From the NCBI GenBank assembly GCA_016201825.1, contig JACQCD010000060.1, positions 1 through 52,499 of the forward strand: a DNA stretch of 52,499 nt. The letters run 5' to 3'. The translations under genes were made by a program, and so were the position numbers. Positions 35,236 through 44,081 of the stretch are shown piece by piece (position 1 is the first letter of the stretch; each line of letters begins with the position of its first letter). Below the pieces are notes generated by a model that saw only the letters and a program-made list of their open reading frames with translations, did not search any database and was not told the origin of the DNA. Origin of the DNA: Nitrospirota bacterium. GTDB taxonomy: Bacteria; Nitrospirota; Nitrospiria; 2-01-FULL-66-17.

Positions 35236-36783
35236 TTAAATCAATCCCACCTTGGGCTCCCCACCGCCTCGCTTGGAGGCGCGGGCCGCCAGTTTGTTGA
35301 GGGCGTTGAGGTAGGCCCGGACCGATGCAATGATGATATCGGTGTCCGCGCCATGCCCCATGGCCGATCGTCCGTCTTCTTCCACCGTCACGCTCACTTC
35401 ACCCAGCGCATCGGTCCCCCCGGTGATCCCCTTCACCACGTACGAGACCAGCCGGCTCTTGGTCTGGGTCAGCGAGGCGATCGTCCGGTAGGCGGCATCC
35501 ACCGGCCCATCTCCCTGTCCCACCGCGCTGACGGTCTTGTCGCCGGCCTCCAGCTCGATCTTGGCCGTCGGCGTCATGTCGGTGCCGCTTTCGACGTGGA
35601 TGGAGACCAAGCGATACGCCTCCTCGGAACGGTCCATTTCCTCCGAGACGATCGTTTCAAGATCTTCTTCGAAAATTTCTTTCTTCTGGTCGGCCAGCCG
35701 CTTTAAGCGCTCAAATGCCTTGTCCAGCTCGGCGTCGCTCGGCCGATATCCCAACTCTTCGAGTTTCTGCTTAAACGCGTGACGCCCCGAATGCTTCCCC
35801 AGCACGATGTGGGTCTTGCCCGCGCCGACCGACTCCGGGCGCATGATCTCGTAGGTCATCTTTTCTTTGAGAAGCCCGTCCTGATGGATCCCCGACTCGT
35901 GGGCGAATGCGTTGGCGCCCACGATCGCCTTATTCGGTTGGACGGACATGCCCGTGATCTTGCTGACCAACCGACTGGTCTTGGCGATCTCTTCCGTGAC
36001 GATGCGGGTATCGGCTCCAAAGACGTCCTGACGCGTGCGCAGCGCCATGACGACTTCTTCCAGGGCGGCGTTCCCCGCGCGCTCTCCGATGCCGTTGATC
36101 GTGCACTCCACCTGGCCCGCGCCCGCCAAGACCGCGCCCAACGAATTGGCCGTCGAAAGCCCGAGATCGTTGTGGCAGTGGACCGAAATAACGGCTTGCC
36201 TGATGTTGGGTACCCGCTCCTGAATCGTTCGGATGAGCTGGGTGAATTCGTGCGGTGTGGCGTAGCCCACGGTATCCGGAATGTTCACCGTTCGCGCTCC
36301 CGCGGCGATGACGGCCTCGAGCACTTCGCACAGATACGTTTCCTCGGATCGCGTGGCGTCCATCGGAGAAAACTCGACGTCGTCCACGTAGCCCCTGGCC
36401 CGCCCCACCATCTCAACCGCCCGATCGAGCGCCTCCGCCCGCGTCAAACGAAACTGGTGCTTGAGATGGATGTCGGACGTGGAAATGAACGTGTGGATTC
36501 TGACCTTCGCCCCGCCCTTTAAGGCCTCCCACGCCCGATCGACATCGCCGGGCTTCGCCCGCGCCAAGCTGCAGATGACCGGCCCTTCCACCTCGTGCGC
36601 GATCATGCGGATCGCCTCAAAATCGCCCGGGGAACTGAAGGCAAACCCCGCCTCAATCACATCCACGCCGAGTCGCGCCAACTGTCTGGCGATCGACAAT
36701 TTTTCTTCGACGTTCATGCTCGCGCCGGGGGATTGTTCCCCATCGCGCAACGTGGTATCGAAGATGGTGATCATTCTCGTCAT
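35236..36783 (-). CDS. leuA: 2-isopropylmalate synthase
   Basis: A 515-residue LeuA that condenses acetyl-CoA with 2-oxoisovalerate, the first step to leucine. The TIM barrel starts TIFDTTLRDGEQSPGASM; metal ligands are in VHCHNDLGLSTANSL; NGIGERAGNAALEEVVMAL is typical. The C-terminal LeuA_dimer domain (about 390-510) is the leucine feedback site. ATG 36783 was preferred over a start 13 codons earlier because GGGGAG lies 7 bases upstream. Confidence 0.96.
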   Translation of the reverse strand: MTRMITIFDTTLRDGEQSPGASMNVEEKLSIARQLARLGVDVIEAGFAFSSPGDFEAIRMIAHEVEGPVICSLARAKPGDVDRAWEALKGGAKVRIHTFISTSDIHLKHQFRLTRAEALDRAVEMVGRARGYVDDVEFSPMDATRSEETYLCEVLEAVIAAGARTVNIPDTVGYATPHEFTQLIRTIQERVPNIRQAVISVHCHNDLGLSTANSLGAVLAGAGQVECTINGIGERAGNAALEEVVMALRTRQDVFGADTRIVTEEIAKTSRLVSKITGMSVQPNKAIVGANAFAHESGIHQDGLLKEKMTYEIMRPESVGAGKTHIVLGKHSGRHAFKQKLEELGYRPSDAELDKAFERLKRLADQKKEIFEEDLETIVSEEMDRSEEAYRLVSIHVESGTDMTPTAKIELEAGDKTVSAVGQGDGPVDAAYRTIASLTQTKSRLVSYVVKGITGGTDALGEVSVTVEEDGRSAMGHGADTDIIIASVRAYLNALNKLAARASKRGGGEPKVGLI

Positions 36784-36891
36784 CGACGTCTCCCCAAAAA
36801 CACCAAGCCTTCCCCGTCCCATCGGAGGAAGGCTGGTTTCATACGGCCCCCATGTGCTGGTACGCTTCCCCGCGCACGGCGGAGCCGGACG

Positions 36892-37716
36892 CTACAACCG
36901 GCTCCTGAGCTCTTGATCGTGGAGATCTTCTTCGGCGTCCTCAACCGGCAGCGCTCCCCGCGCGGAAGAGGGAGAGACCTTCCGCCAGACCGCCACGAGC
37001 GGCCTGAGCACGATCCCGGACGCCGCGTACAACGCGAACACGGCAAACAACATCACCTGCGGCGCCGCCGTCACCAGCATCACCACCAGCACCACCGCCA
37101 CCAGCATCTGAAAGGGCCGCCGCTCGCGCATCGCGAAGCCCTTGGGGCTCCAATACCGGATGTTGCTGACCATCAGGAACGCCAGCACGTAGGTCATGAT
37201 GACGATCAGCAGGGGTTTCATCTCCGCACCCATCCGGAGGATGTGATCATCGAGCAACACGGTGGTCGCGATCACCCCCGCCGCGGCAGGAATGGGCAGG
37301 CCCACGAAAAATCGCCCCTCCACCGTGCCCACCTGGACGTTAAACCGCGCCAACCGCAGCGCGCCGCACGCCACGAAGAGAAAGGCCGCCACCCACCCGA
37401 TCCGGCCGTAGTTGGTCAACGCCCACGAGTAAATCAGCAACCCCGGGGCCACGCCGAACGACACCAGATCCGCCAATGAGTCGTACTCCACGCCGAACTT
37501 GCTGGTGGTCTTGGTCATCCGCGCGACCCGTCCGTCGAGGCTGTCAAAGACGGTCGCGACCAGGATCGCGATCGCCGCGGACACGTAGTCGGCGTTGAAC
37601 ACGGCGATCATGGAGTAAAACCCGCTGAGCAGGTTGCCGGTCGTGAACAAGTTCGGCAACAGATAGACGCCCCGGTGCTTGGCCGCCGCTTCGCCGCGCG
37701 TGAACCGTGTCTTCAC
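36892..37716 (-). CDS. pssA: CDP-diacylglycerol-serine O-phosphatidyltransferase
   Basis: 274 residues, multi-pass membrane enzyme making phosphatidylserine. The CDP-alcohol phosphotransferase motif D-G-x2-A-R-x8-G-x3-D-x3-D is complete in DSLDGRVARMTKTTSKFG and YDSLADL. About eight hydrophobic segments. It starts at GTG overlapping the psd stop (GTGA). A gap of 108 bases separates it from leuA. Confidence 0.94.
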   Translation of the reverse strand: MKTRFTRGEAAAKHRGVYLLPNLFTTGNLLSGFYSMIAVFNADYVSAAIAILVATVFDSLDGRVARMTKTTSKFGVEYDSLADLVSFGVAPGLLIYSWALTNYGRIGWVAAFLFVACGALRLARFNVQVGTVEGRFFVGLPIPAAAGVIATTVLLDDHILRMGAEMKPLLIVIMTYVLAFLMVSNIRYWSPKGFAMRERRPFQMLVAVVLVVMLVTAAPQVMLFAVFALYAASGIVLRPLVAVWRKVSPSSARGALPVEDAEEDLHDQELRSRL

Positions 37717-38369
37717 GACCAGACTCCGAGCACGCTGCTCCCGCCCGCGACGCGATCACCGGGTTTCACCGTCACCCGACACCGGAGCGGGAGGTAGACA
37801 TCCATCCTCGATCCGAAACGGATCAATCCGTAGCGGGCGCCCCGCTCGACCCGAGCACCCTCGCGAACCCAGGTCACGATCCGCCTCGCGACCAACCCCG
37901 CAATCTGAATAAACAAGATCCGTTTTCCTTCCGGCGTCTCCAACAAGAGCGCCTGCTGTTCATTATCCAACGATGCCTTCTCCTTAAACGCCGACAAAAA
38001 TTTGCCGGGATGATAAAACGCTCCCACGATCAGGCCCTGGTACGGGATCCGATTCACGTGGACGTCGGTCAGCCCCATGAAGATGCTGACGCGCTGGGCG
38101 TCCTCTTTGAGCACCCGCGATTCAAACACCTTCTCAACCGACAGGACTCTCCCGTCCGCCGGAGACACAATCGCGTTGGGATCGGACGGGATCGCCCGGT
38201 CAGGGTTACGGAAAAACCACAGGACAAACACCGCCAGACCGAAGAACACGGCGCCCACCAGCGGCCATCCCAAGCCCCACGCCGCAACCGCCAACGCCAG
38301 CGGCGCAATCACGAAGGGAATCCCCTCGATCACCACCGGGAATCCCTGCCATCGTTCGGAAGGACTCAA
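37713..38369 (-). CDS. psd: Phosphatidylserine decarboxylase, short form
   Basis: A 218-residue Psd of the short type, which cleaves itself to make a pyruvoyl group and converts phosphatidylserine to phosphatidylethanolamine. YGLIRFGSRMDVYLP holds the Gly-Ser cleavage site; FFRNPDRAIPSDPNAIVSPADG is the family block. No ATG is present: the TTG at 38369 has no ribosome site, and a GTG at 38336 has AGGGA upstream. The 5' end lies 13 bases from repeat copy B2, which may have displaced the original start region. Confidence 0.93.
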   Translation of the reverse strand: MSPSERWQGFPVVIEGIPFVIAPLALAVAAWGLGWPLVGAVFFGLAVFVLWFFRNPDRAIPSDPNAIVSPADGRVLSVEKVFESRVLKEDAQRVSIFMGLTDVHVNRIPYQGLIVGAFYHPGKFLSAFKEKASLDNEQQALLLETPEGKRILFIQIAGLVARRIVTWVREGARVERGARYGLIRFGSRMDVYLPLRCRVTVKPGDRVAGGSSVLGVWS

Positions 38370-38382
38370 CGCCGGGCGTTTC

Positions 38383-38508
38383 GGAGCCTGTTCAGGAATG
38401 CGTCAGATGCAAGGCGGAGCGAGGAATCCCCCCGGAGCGTACTGGGTCGTACGTGAGGAGGGATTCCGAAGCGACAACGCCGCAGATGACCATTCATGGA
38501 CAGGCTCC
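38383..38508 (+). repeat. Nested inverted-repeat element, copy B2
   Basis: 126 bp, the same as copy B1 (18481-18606) but for one base (C against T in the GGCGGAG-GAGG segment). It lies between the ilvC stop (38511-38513) and the psd start, inside an otherwise continuous operon, with its core on the strand opposite to the genes. No target-site duplication is seen when the flanks of B1 and B2 are compared. Confidence 0.9.
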
Positions 38509-38510
38509 TC

Positions 38511-39524
38511 CTAGTTCTTTTCTTTGTCGACGAGCCGGCCCTGCTTCAGCCACGGCATCATCGCCCGCAACCGACCGCCGACTTCCTCGATCGGGTGGGC
38601 CTCACCCTTCCGCAGCAAGGCCGTGAACTCCGGACGACCGGCCTTGTTCTCCAGAATCCATTCCTTGGCGAATCGGCCGCTTTGGATTTCCGCCAGAATC
38701 CGCTTCATCTCCGCGCGGGTCTCGTCGGTCACGATGCGCGGGCCGCGCGTCACATCGCCGTACTTCGCCGTGTTGCTGATCGAATAACGCATCGTGGAAA
38801 TGCCGCCCTCATAGATGAGATCCACGATCAGCTTGACCTCGTGCAGACACTCGAAATACGCCATCTCAGGCGAATAGCCCGCCTCGACGAGCGTCTCGAA
38901 CCCGGCCTGGATGAGCGCAGTCAACCCGCCGCACAGGACGACTTGTTCACCGAACAAATCGGTCTCGCACTCTTCTCGGAACGAGGTCTCGATCACGCCG
39001 GCCTTCGTCCCGCCGATCCCGCGGGCGTATGCCAACCCCACGGCCCGGGTCGTCCCCGACGGATCCTGGTGGACCGCCAGCAACGAGGGCACGCCGCTCC
39101 CCTTCGCGAACTCGGACCGAACCAGATGGCCGGGTCCTTTCGGGGCCACCATGAACACGTTGAGGTCGTGGCGCGGCACGATCTGACCGAAATGGATGTT
39201 GAACCCGTGGGCAAACGCGAGATAGGCGCCCTGCTTGAGGTGGGGGACGACGTCCCGATGATAGATCTCGGCCTGGGATTCATCGGGCGCCAGCAGCATC
39301 GCCACGTCGCACCGCTTCGCGGCATCGGCCACCGGCAGCACCTTGAGCCCGGACCGCTCGGCCTTCTCCCACGACGGCCCGGGGCGAACGGCGACCAGCA
39401 CGTCCACCCCGCTGTCCTTCAGATTGTTCGCGTGGGCGTGTCCCTGACTGCCATACCCCACGATCGCCACGGTCTTCCCCTTCAACGTGGAGAGATCGGC
39501 ATCGTGTTCGTAGTAGATCTTCAT
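38511..39524 (-). CDS. ilvC: Ketol-acid reductoisomerase
   Basis: A 337-residue class I enzyme of valine and isoleucine synthesis. NADP loop [17 protein letters not shown]; metal-binding residues in [19 protein letters not shown] and the [20 protein letters not shown] block. Length is usual for the short form. It starts 6 bases after ilvN. Confidence 0.97.
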   Translation of the reverse strand: MKIYYEHDADLSTLKGKTVAIVGYGSQGHAHANNLKDSGVDVLVAVRPGPSWEKAERSGLKVLPVADAAKRCDVAMLLAPDESQAEIYHRDVVPHLKQGAYLAFAHGFNIHFGQIVPRHDLNVFMVAPKGPGHLVRSEFAKGSGVPSLLAVHQDPSGTTRAVGLAYARGIGGTKAGVIETSFREECETDLFGEQVVLCGGLTALIQAGFETLVEAGYSPEMAYFECLHEVKLIVDLIYEGGISTMRYSISNTAKYGDVTRGPRIVTDETRAEMKRILAEIQSGRFAKEWILENKAGRPEFTALLRKGEAHPIEEVGGRLRAMMPWLKQGRLVDKEKN

Positions 39525-39530
39525 GTCACC

Positions 39531-40058
39531 TCACTTGGCTTCGACAACGACTTGCCGGCGTTTGTGGTCGCCGGCCGCTTTGGCATCGTCCCGGGCGATC
39601 GCGATGCGTCCGGACCGCACCAGTTCCTTGAGGCCCAGCGGCCGGAGCTGATTGATGAATGCCTCAACCTTCTGGGCGTCACCGGTGATCTCCACCGTGT
39701 ACGTGGTGGGCGTCGAGTCGACGATCTTGGCCCGAAAGATCTCGATGATCCGGAACGCCTCGGCCCGATCCTCGGTCCGGGTATGGATCTTCACCAACGT
39801 GGTTTCGCGTTCCACGAAATCATTCTCGGTGAGATCGACGACCTTGATCACGTCGATCAATTTATTGAGCTGCTTGGTGATTTGTTCGAGAATGCGTTCG
39901 TCGCCTTCCGTCACGATCGTGATCAGCGACATCGAAGGGTCGATGGTCGGCCCGACCGAGAGCGATTCGATATTGAATCCTCGGGCGGAGAACAAGCCCG
40001 CGACCCGCACCAGCACGCCGAATTTATTCTCGACCAACAATGAAATAATCCGTTCCAT
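39531..40058 (-). CDS. ilvN: Acetolactate synthase small subunit
   Basis: 175 residues: an N-terminal ACT domain (ISLLVENKFGVLVRVAGLFS ARGFNIESL) and the C-terminal ALS_ss domain. It confers valine feedback inhibition on the large subunit. It lies 21 bases after ilvB. Named ilvN here; ilvH is an equivalent name for this form. Confidence 0.95.
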   Translation of the reverse strand: MERIISLLVENKFGVLVRVAGLFSARGFNIESLSVGPTIDPSMSLITIVTEGDERILEQITKQLNKLIDVIKVVDLTENDFVERETTLVKIHTRTEDRAEAFRIIEIFRAKIVDSTPTTYTVEITGDAQKVEAFINQLRPLGLKELVRSGRIAIARDDAKAAGDHKRRQVVVEAK

Positions 40059-40079
40059 CGGAACCTCGATTCGCTCGCG

Positions 40080-41843
40080 CTACGCGAGCGAAATCGACTC
40101 TTTCTGGGTGTCCTTCGGCGTCGACGGTCGCCCCCCCGCTTCGGGTTGAGGATCTTCGTAGACCATTTGATGAATGGCGCCGCCCGCCGGCACCATCGGA
40201 TAGCAATTCTCGTACGGATCGACTTGGAAATCCATCAAGACCGGCTTTCTGACGGCGAAGGCCTCGTCCAACAGGTCGTCCACCTCGTGAGGTTCGGTCG
40301 CCCGCAACCCGACGGCCCCATACGCCTCGGCCAGCTTGACGTAATCCGGCCCGCACTCGATGCGACTCGCCGAATAATGGCCATCATAGAACAACTGCTG
40401 CCACTGGCGGACCATGCCGTGGTAGCCGTTATTGATGATGGCCACCTTGACCGGGAGGTCGTAGGCCATGGCCGTCGACAGCTCCTGCAGATTCATCTGA
40501 AAACTGCCGTCGCCGGTGATGCAGACCACGAGCTGATCCGGGAACGCCCGCTGGGCGCCCAAGGCCGCGGGAAACCCGTAGCCCATCGTGCCGAGACCGC
40601 CGGAGTTCAACCACGTTCGCGGCTTGGCGAACTTATAAAACTGCGCGGTCCACATTTGATGCTGCCCCACGTCCGAGGTGATGATCGCCTCCCCTCGCGT
40701 CCGGCGGTAAATCATATCGATCACAAACTGAGGCTTGATGACCTTCGCGTCGGCCTTGTAGGTCAACGGACGCTCGCTCTCCCACGTCGCGATTTGGGTC
40801 AACCACGGCGTTTTCCCCTCGCGTCGTTTTCCGCCCACCATCGCCGTCACCTGAGCCAGGAGGTCCCGCAGCACGGCTCGGGCATCGCCGACGATCGGGA
40901 TGTCGACGTGGATGTTCTTGCGGATCGACGTCGGATCGACGTCGACGTGGATGATCTTCGCGTGGGGCACGAACTCGTTGATCTTGCCGGTGACGCGATC
41001 GTCGAACCGGGAACCCACCGCGATCAGCAGATCGCAGTTGTGCACGGCCAAGTTGGTGGCGTGGGCCCCGTGCATCCCCAACATCCCCAGGGAGAGGGGA
41101 TGCGTCCCGGGAAACGCGCCGAGCCCCATCAGGGTCATCGTCACCGGGATATTCAGGAGCTCGGCAAGCGATTGGAGTTCGCCGCTGCCGTCCGAATTGA
41201 TTACCCCGCCGCCGACGTACAGCACCGGACGCTCGGCCTTGAGAATCGCCTCAGCGGCTTGCTTGATCTGCCACTTATTCCCCTCATAGGTCGGGTTGTA
41301 CCCGCGAATGTACACCTTATCGGGGTAGGTGAATTCCGCCATGGCCATGCTGACGTCTTTGGGGATGTCGACCAACACCGGACCGGGCCGGCCGCTACCG
41401 GCAATGTAGAACGCTTCTTTGATGGTCTGGGCCAATTCGTTCACGTGCTTCACCAGGTAATTGTGCTTGGTGCACGACCGGCTGATGCCCACGATGTCGG
41501 CCTCCTGAAACGCATCGTTGCCGATCAGCGAGGTGAGGACCTGGCCGGTGAAGACTACGATCGGACACGAGTCCAGGTTCGCGTTGACGAGTCCGGTAAC
41601 CGTGTTCGTCGCCCCGGGTCCCGAGGTCACCAGCGCCACGCCGACCTTTCCGGTCGCACGCGCATAGGCCTCCGCCATATGAATCGCCGCTTGTTCGTGG
41701 CGGACTAAGACAAAATCGAGGTCTTTCTCTCCATAGAGCACGTCAAAAATCTTCAGCACGACGCCTCCGGGCAGACCGAACACGGTCTTGACCCCCTCGC
41801 GCTTTAACGACTCGACAAAAATCTCCGCGCCAGTCAGCTTCAT
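40080..41843 (-). CDS. ilvB: Acetolactate synthase large subunit
   Basis: A 587-residue thiamine-diphosphate enzyme, first common step to valine, leucine and isoleucine. Marks: VFGLPGGVVLKIFD, the catalytic Glu in VRHEQAAIHMAEAYARATG, the FAD region RFDDRVTGKINEF, and the ThDP motif ITGDGSFQMNLQELSTA. A GTG directly before the ATG at 41843 is in frame; the ATG is taken. It is the first gene of the ilv-psd-pssA-leu-asd run. Confidence 0.96.
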   Translation of the reverse strand: MKLTGAEIFVESLKREGVKTVFGLPGGVVLKIFDVLYGEKDLDFVLVRHEQAAIHMAEAYARATGKVGVALVTSGPGATNTVTGLVNANLDSCPIVVFTGQVLTSLIGNDAFQEADIVGISRSCTKHNYLVKHVNELAQTIKEAFYIAGSGRPGPVLVDIPKDVSMAMAEFTYPDKVYIRGYNPTYEGNKWQIKQAAEAILKAERPVLYVGGGVINSDGSGELQSLAELLNIPVTMTLMGLGAFPGTHPLSLGMLGMHGAHATNLAVHNCDLLIAVGSRFDDRVTGKINEFVPHAKIIHVDVDPTSIRKNIHVDIPIVGDARAVLRDLLAQVTAMVGGKRREGKTPWLTQIATWESERPLTYKADAKVIKPQFVIDMIYRRTRGEAIITSDVGQHQMWTAQFYKFAKPRTWLNSGGLGTMGYGFPAALGAQRAFPDQLVVCITGDGSFQMNLQELSTAMAYDLPVKVAIINNGYHGMVRQWQQLFYDGHYSASRIECGPDYVKLAEAYGAVGLRATEPHEVDDLLDEAFAVRKPVLMDFQVDPYENCYPMVPAGGAIHQMVYEDPQPEAGGRPSTPKDTQKESISLA

Positions 41844-41922
41844 CACCTATCCCCTAATCCAGATCCGGATCGTACGCGCTTAGTTTAATGATAACTTATT
41901 GAGAACAGAAATAATTTAGGGA

Positions 41923-41952
41923 ACGATAACACACCTAAAAAAGGTAAGTCAA
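41923..41952 (-). promoter_or_regulatory. Candidate sigma-70 promoter of the ilv-leu operon
   Basis: On the minus strand TTGACT (41947-41952), 18 bases, TATCGT (41923-41928), about 80 bases before ilvB, in a locally AT-rich stretch. No T-box, leader peptide with branched-chain codons, or terminator hairpin was seen in the leader. Confidence 0.45.
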
Positions 41953-42123
41953 CTGCGGGGACTCGTGCGGCGACGTGGGCAAAAACGGGAGAGATGCTCA
42001 GGATGCGCACTAGGCCGCTGAAACCGGACAAAGCCCATGATCTCGCGGCCCGTGGATGGACGGCTCCGGAAGAGCCGGCAAAGGGGCCATTGCTCGCGTA
42101 GCTCGACACCGGGAAGAAACCGC
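41953..42123. other. Gap between the divergent ilvB and rpsU promoters, nothing recognised
   Basis: About 170 bases without a protein-like frame or clear hairpin. Confidence 0.45.
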
Positions 42124-42153
42124 TTGACATCTGTTTCGTCCTTCCGCTATGCT
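42124..42153 (+). promoter_or_regulatory. Sigma-70 promoter of rpsU
   Basis: TTGACA (42124-42129), 18 bases, TATGCT (42148-42153), about 45 bases before the rpsU start at 42198. Confidence 0.6.
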
Positions 42154-42197
42154 GTGCCGTTCTTTTTCGAGAGCACTGGGCGGAGGAACGCAAGGGC

Positions 42198-42389
42198 ATG
42201 AAAATCGTCGTCAGTGACAATCAAGTCGATAAGGCCCTTCGGGTCCTCAAGAAGAAATTGATCAAAGAAGGTCTTCTCAAAGAGATGAAAAAGCGCGAGT
42301 ATTACGAGAAGCCGAGCGTGAAACGCAAACGCAAGGAAAAGGAATCGCGCAAGCGCCTCCGCAAGCTGCAGACCCGCAAGACCCCTTAG
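42198..42389 (+). CDS. rpsU: Small ribosomal subunit protein bS21
   Basis: 63 residues, very basic. MKIVVSDNQVDKALRVLKKK and EYYEKPSVKRKRKEKESRKR are typical of bS21, which sits near the anti-Shine-Dalgarno of 16S rRNA. CGGAGG precedes the ATG. The porin gene starts 4 bases after its stop. Confidence 0.97.
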   Translation: MKIVVSDNQVDKALRVLKKKLIKEGLLKEMKKREYYEKPSVKRKRKEKESRKRLRKLQTRKTP

Positions 42390-42393
42390 CCCC

Positions 42394-43467
42394 GTGAACG
42401 TCTCCCGTTCGGCCGCCGCCTTCTTCGTGGCGATCGGAATTGCGGGAGTCGCTGATCTCGGATTCTGCCAACCGCCCACCGTTGAAGAACGGCTCGATCG
42501 CCTGATCGCGCGGGCCGACACGATCACGATCGGCGTCGGCGCGCTCCAGATTCAGTATTACCACGACAGCGGCGCCCAACTTGGCGACGGAACACCGATC
42601 GGGAGCGGGACACCGTTCGGGCGCAACGGGGTCACGATCAGGCGCGCGGAACTCTACGCACGCGGGCGAGTGACCGAGCGTATCACGTACGAAACCCTCT
42701 TCGACGTCGGCGGATCGGGCCCAATCATTCGGGACGGTTTTATCGAGATCGCCGGCGCGCCCTATGCCAACCTGCGACTCGGCCAATTCCGCATTCCCTT
42801 CGGGGTGGAGACCCGACTCTCGAACCACAACCTCGTCTTCATCGATCGCATGCTCGCCACGTATCTGGGTGAACAGCAGCGGGTGGTGTCCAATCTACTC
42901 CAAGAGTGGGACCGTGGCGTGCAGATTGGAGGAGAGCCTATCAGCGGCCCGCTCAACGTCTCCTACGCGCTCGCGCTCATCAACGGTGAAGGCCTCAACC
43001 CCGTCGTTGGGAACGGACTCACCGACGTGGTCGGCCGCTTCGGGATCCGCGTCGCCGGGTACCAGATCGGGGCCTCGACCTACCGCGGCACGCGGCGCGA
43101 TGCGGCCGCGCCCTTTCTCGACCGTAACCGGACGCGGTTCGGCTGGGACGCCGAGATCAACCCCAACCCGCTCAAAGCCCTGCTGATCAGGGGTGAGTTC
43201 ATCCGAGGCCGGGACGATCAGACCACCACACGCGGATGGTACGTGCTGGCCGCGTATCGGGTGACCGATTGCTGGGAACCGGCGGTCCGCGTCGAGCGCT
43301 GGGACCCCGACCGCGGCGCGGCCGGCGACGGCTTCACCCGCACCACGCTGGGCCTCAATTACGACGTCGGCGGCACCCGACTCTCGGCCGACTACGAATT
43401 CCGCGACGACCGGGCCCACCCGGCCCTGGGCAACCTGTCGCTGATTCAATACCAACTCAGTTTTTAG
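42394..43467 (+). CDS. Outer-membrane porin, OprO/OprP (Porin_O_P) type
   Basis: 357 residues with a signal peptide (about 1-25), then alternating beta strands (VTIRRAELYARGRVTERITY, YANLRLGQFRIPFGVE, LNVSYALALINGEGLN), and a C-terminal aromatic ending LIQYQLSF needed for outer-membrane insertion. The RAEL..G and LRLGQFRIPFG blocks are typical of phosphate-selective porins; specificity is not certain. It starts at GTG 42394 directly after rpsU with no clear ribosome site of its own. Repeat copy C follows it. Confidence 0.85.
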   Translation: MNVSRSAAAFFVAIGIAGVADLGFCQPPTVEERLDRLIARADTITIGVGALQIQYYHDSGAQLGDGTPIGSGTPFGRNGVTIRRAELYARGRVTERITYETLFDVGGSGPIIRDGFIEIAGAPYANLRLGQFRIPFGVETRLSNHNLVFIDRMLATYLGEQQRVVSNLLQEWDRGVQIGGEPISGPLNVSYALALINGEGLNPVVGNGLTDVVGRFGIRVAGYQIGASTYRGTRRDAAAPFLDRNRTRFGWDAEINPNPLKALLIRGEFIRGRDDQTTTRGWYVLAAYRVTDCWEPAVRVERWDPDRGAAGDGFTRTTLGLNYDVGGTRLSADYEFRDDRAHPALGNLSLIQYQLSF

Positions 43468-43505
43468 CTATCTCATCACCCGCCTCATCGCCTGACTAAA
43501 CCTGG

Positions 43506-43621
43506 CCGACGAGAAGGGGCTAGATGCAAGGCGCCGCAAGGGGACACACCGGAGCGTACTGGGTCGTACGTGAGGATGTGGCCCCGCAGCGGCAACGCTG
43601 CAGATGGCCCCTTCTCGTCGG
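43506..43621 (+). repeat. Nested inverted-repeat element, copy C
   Basis: 116 bp. The outer stem is a perfect 15-bp inverted repeat (CCGACGAGAAGGGGC with GCCCCTTCTCGTCGG). The inner stem GGGGACACA (43540-43548) pairs 8/9 with TGTGGCCCC (43577-43585). The core GCGTACTGGGTCGTACGTGA and the arm motifs AGATGCAAGGCG and GCAGATG are the same as in copies A and B. It lies between the porin and acpS genes. Confidence 0.9.
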
Positions 43622-43667
43622 ATCAGGGCGCTTGATTTGACTTCCAGACACTGCCATAATCCCGGCC

Positions 43668-44081
43668 ATGAACGCCTCGATTATCGGCGTCGGGATCGAC
43701 GTGGTCCAGATCTCGCGCATGCGGCGGGCGATCGCGCGGTGGGCCGATCGCTTCCTCTCCCGGATTTTGAGCGCCGGCGAACGGAGTTACTGCGAAGCCC
43801 GACGCGACGCCGCTCCGCACGTGGCCGCGCGATTCGCCGCCAAGGAAGCGGGCTTGAAGGCGCTGGGAATCGGATGGATCGGCGGATCGTGGACGGATCT
43901 GGAGGTGGTGAACGCGCCCTCGGGACAGCCCTCGCTCCGCCTGTCCGGACGCGCCGCGCGACGGATGGCCGAACTGGGGGGCACGGCCCTGTTCGTCAGC
44001 CTCACCCACGACGGCGATTACGCGGCGGCCCAGGTGGTCATCAGTCGCCAAGCGCCATCCGATCGCGGGAGTCGCGGTTGA
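43668..44081 (+). CDS. acpS: Holo-[acyl-carrier-protein] synthase
   Basis: 137 residues. Puts the phosphopantetheine arm of CoA on acyl carrier protein. The two metal-binding motifs are GVGIDVVQISRM and RFAAKEAGLKALG. It starts the acpS-nnr-unknown-tsaE-udg run; its stop overlaps the nnr start (TTGA). Confidence 0.93.
   Translation: MNASIIGVGIDVVQISRMRRAIARWADRFLSRILSAGERSYCEARRDAAPHVAARFAAKEAGLKALGIGWIGGSWTDLEVVNAPSGQPSLRLSGRAARRMAELGGTALFVSLTHDGDYAAAQVVISRQAPSDRGSRG

Noticed and set aside
38496-41708. Two plus-strand frames of over 500 codons opposite ilvC-ilvN and ilvB
   Set aside because: Both mirror well-conserved minus-strand enzymes in GC-rich sequence and have no recognisable protein features.
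41844-42197. T-box or leader-peptide attenuator before ilvB
   Set aside because: No T-box sequence, no short frame with Leu/Val/Ile codons and no terminator hairpin with a T-tract could be found.
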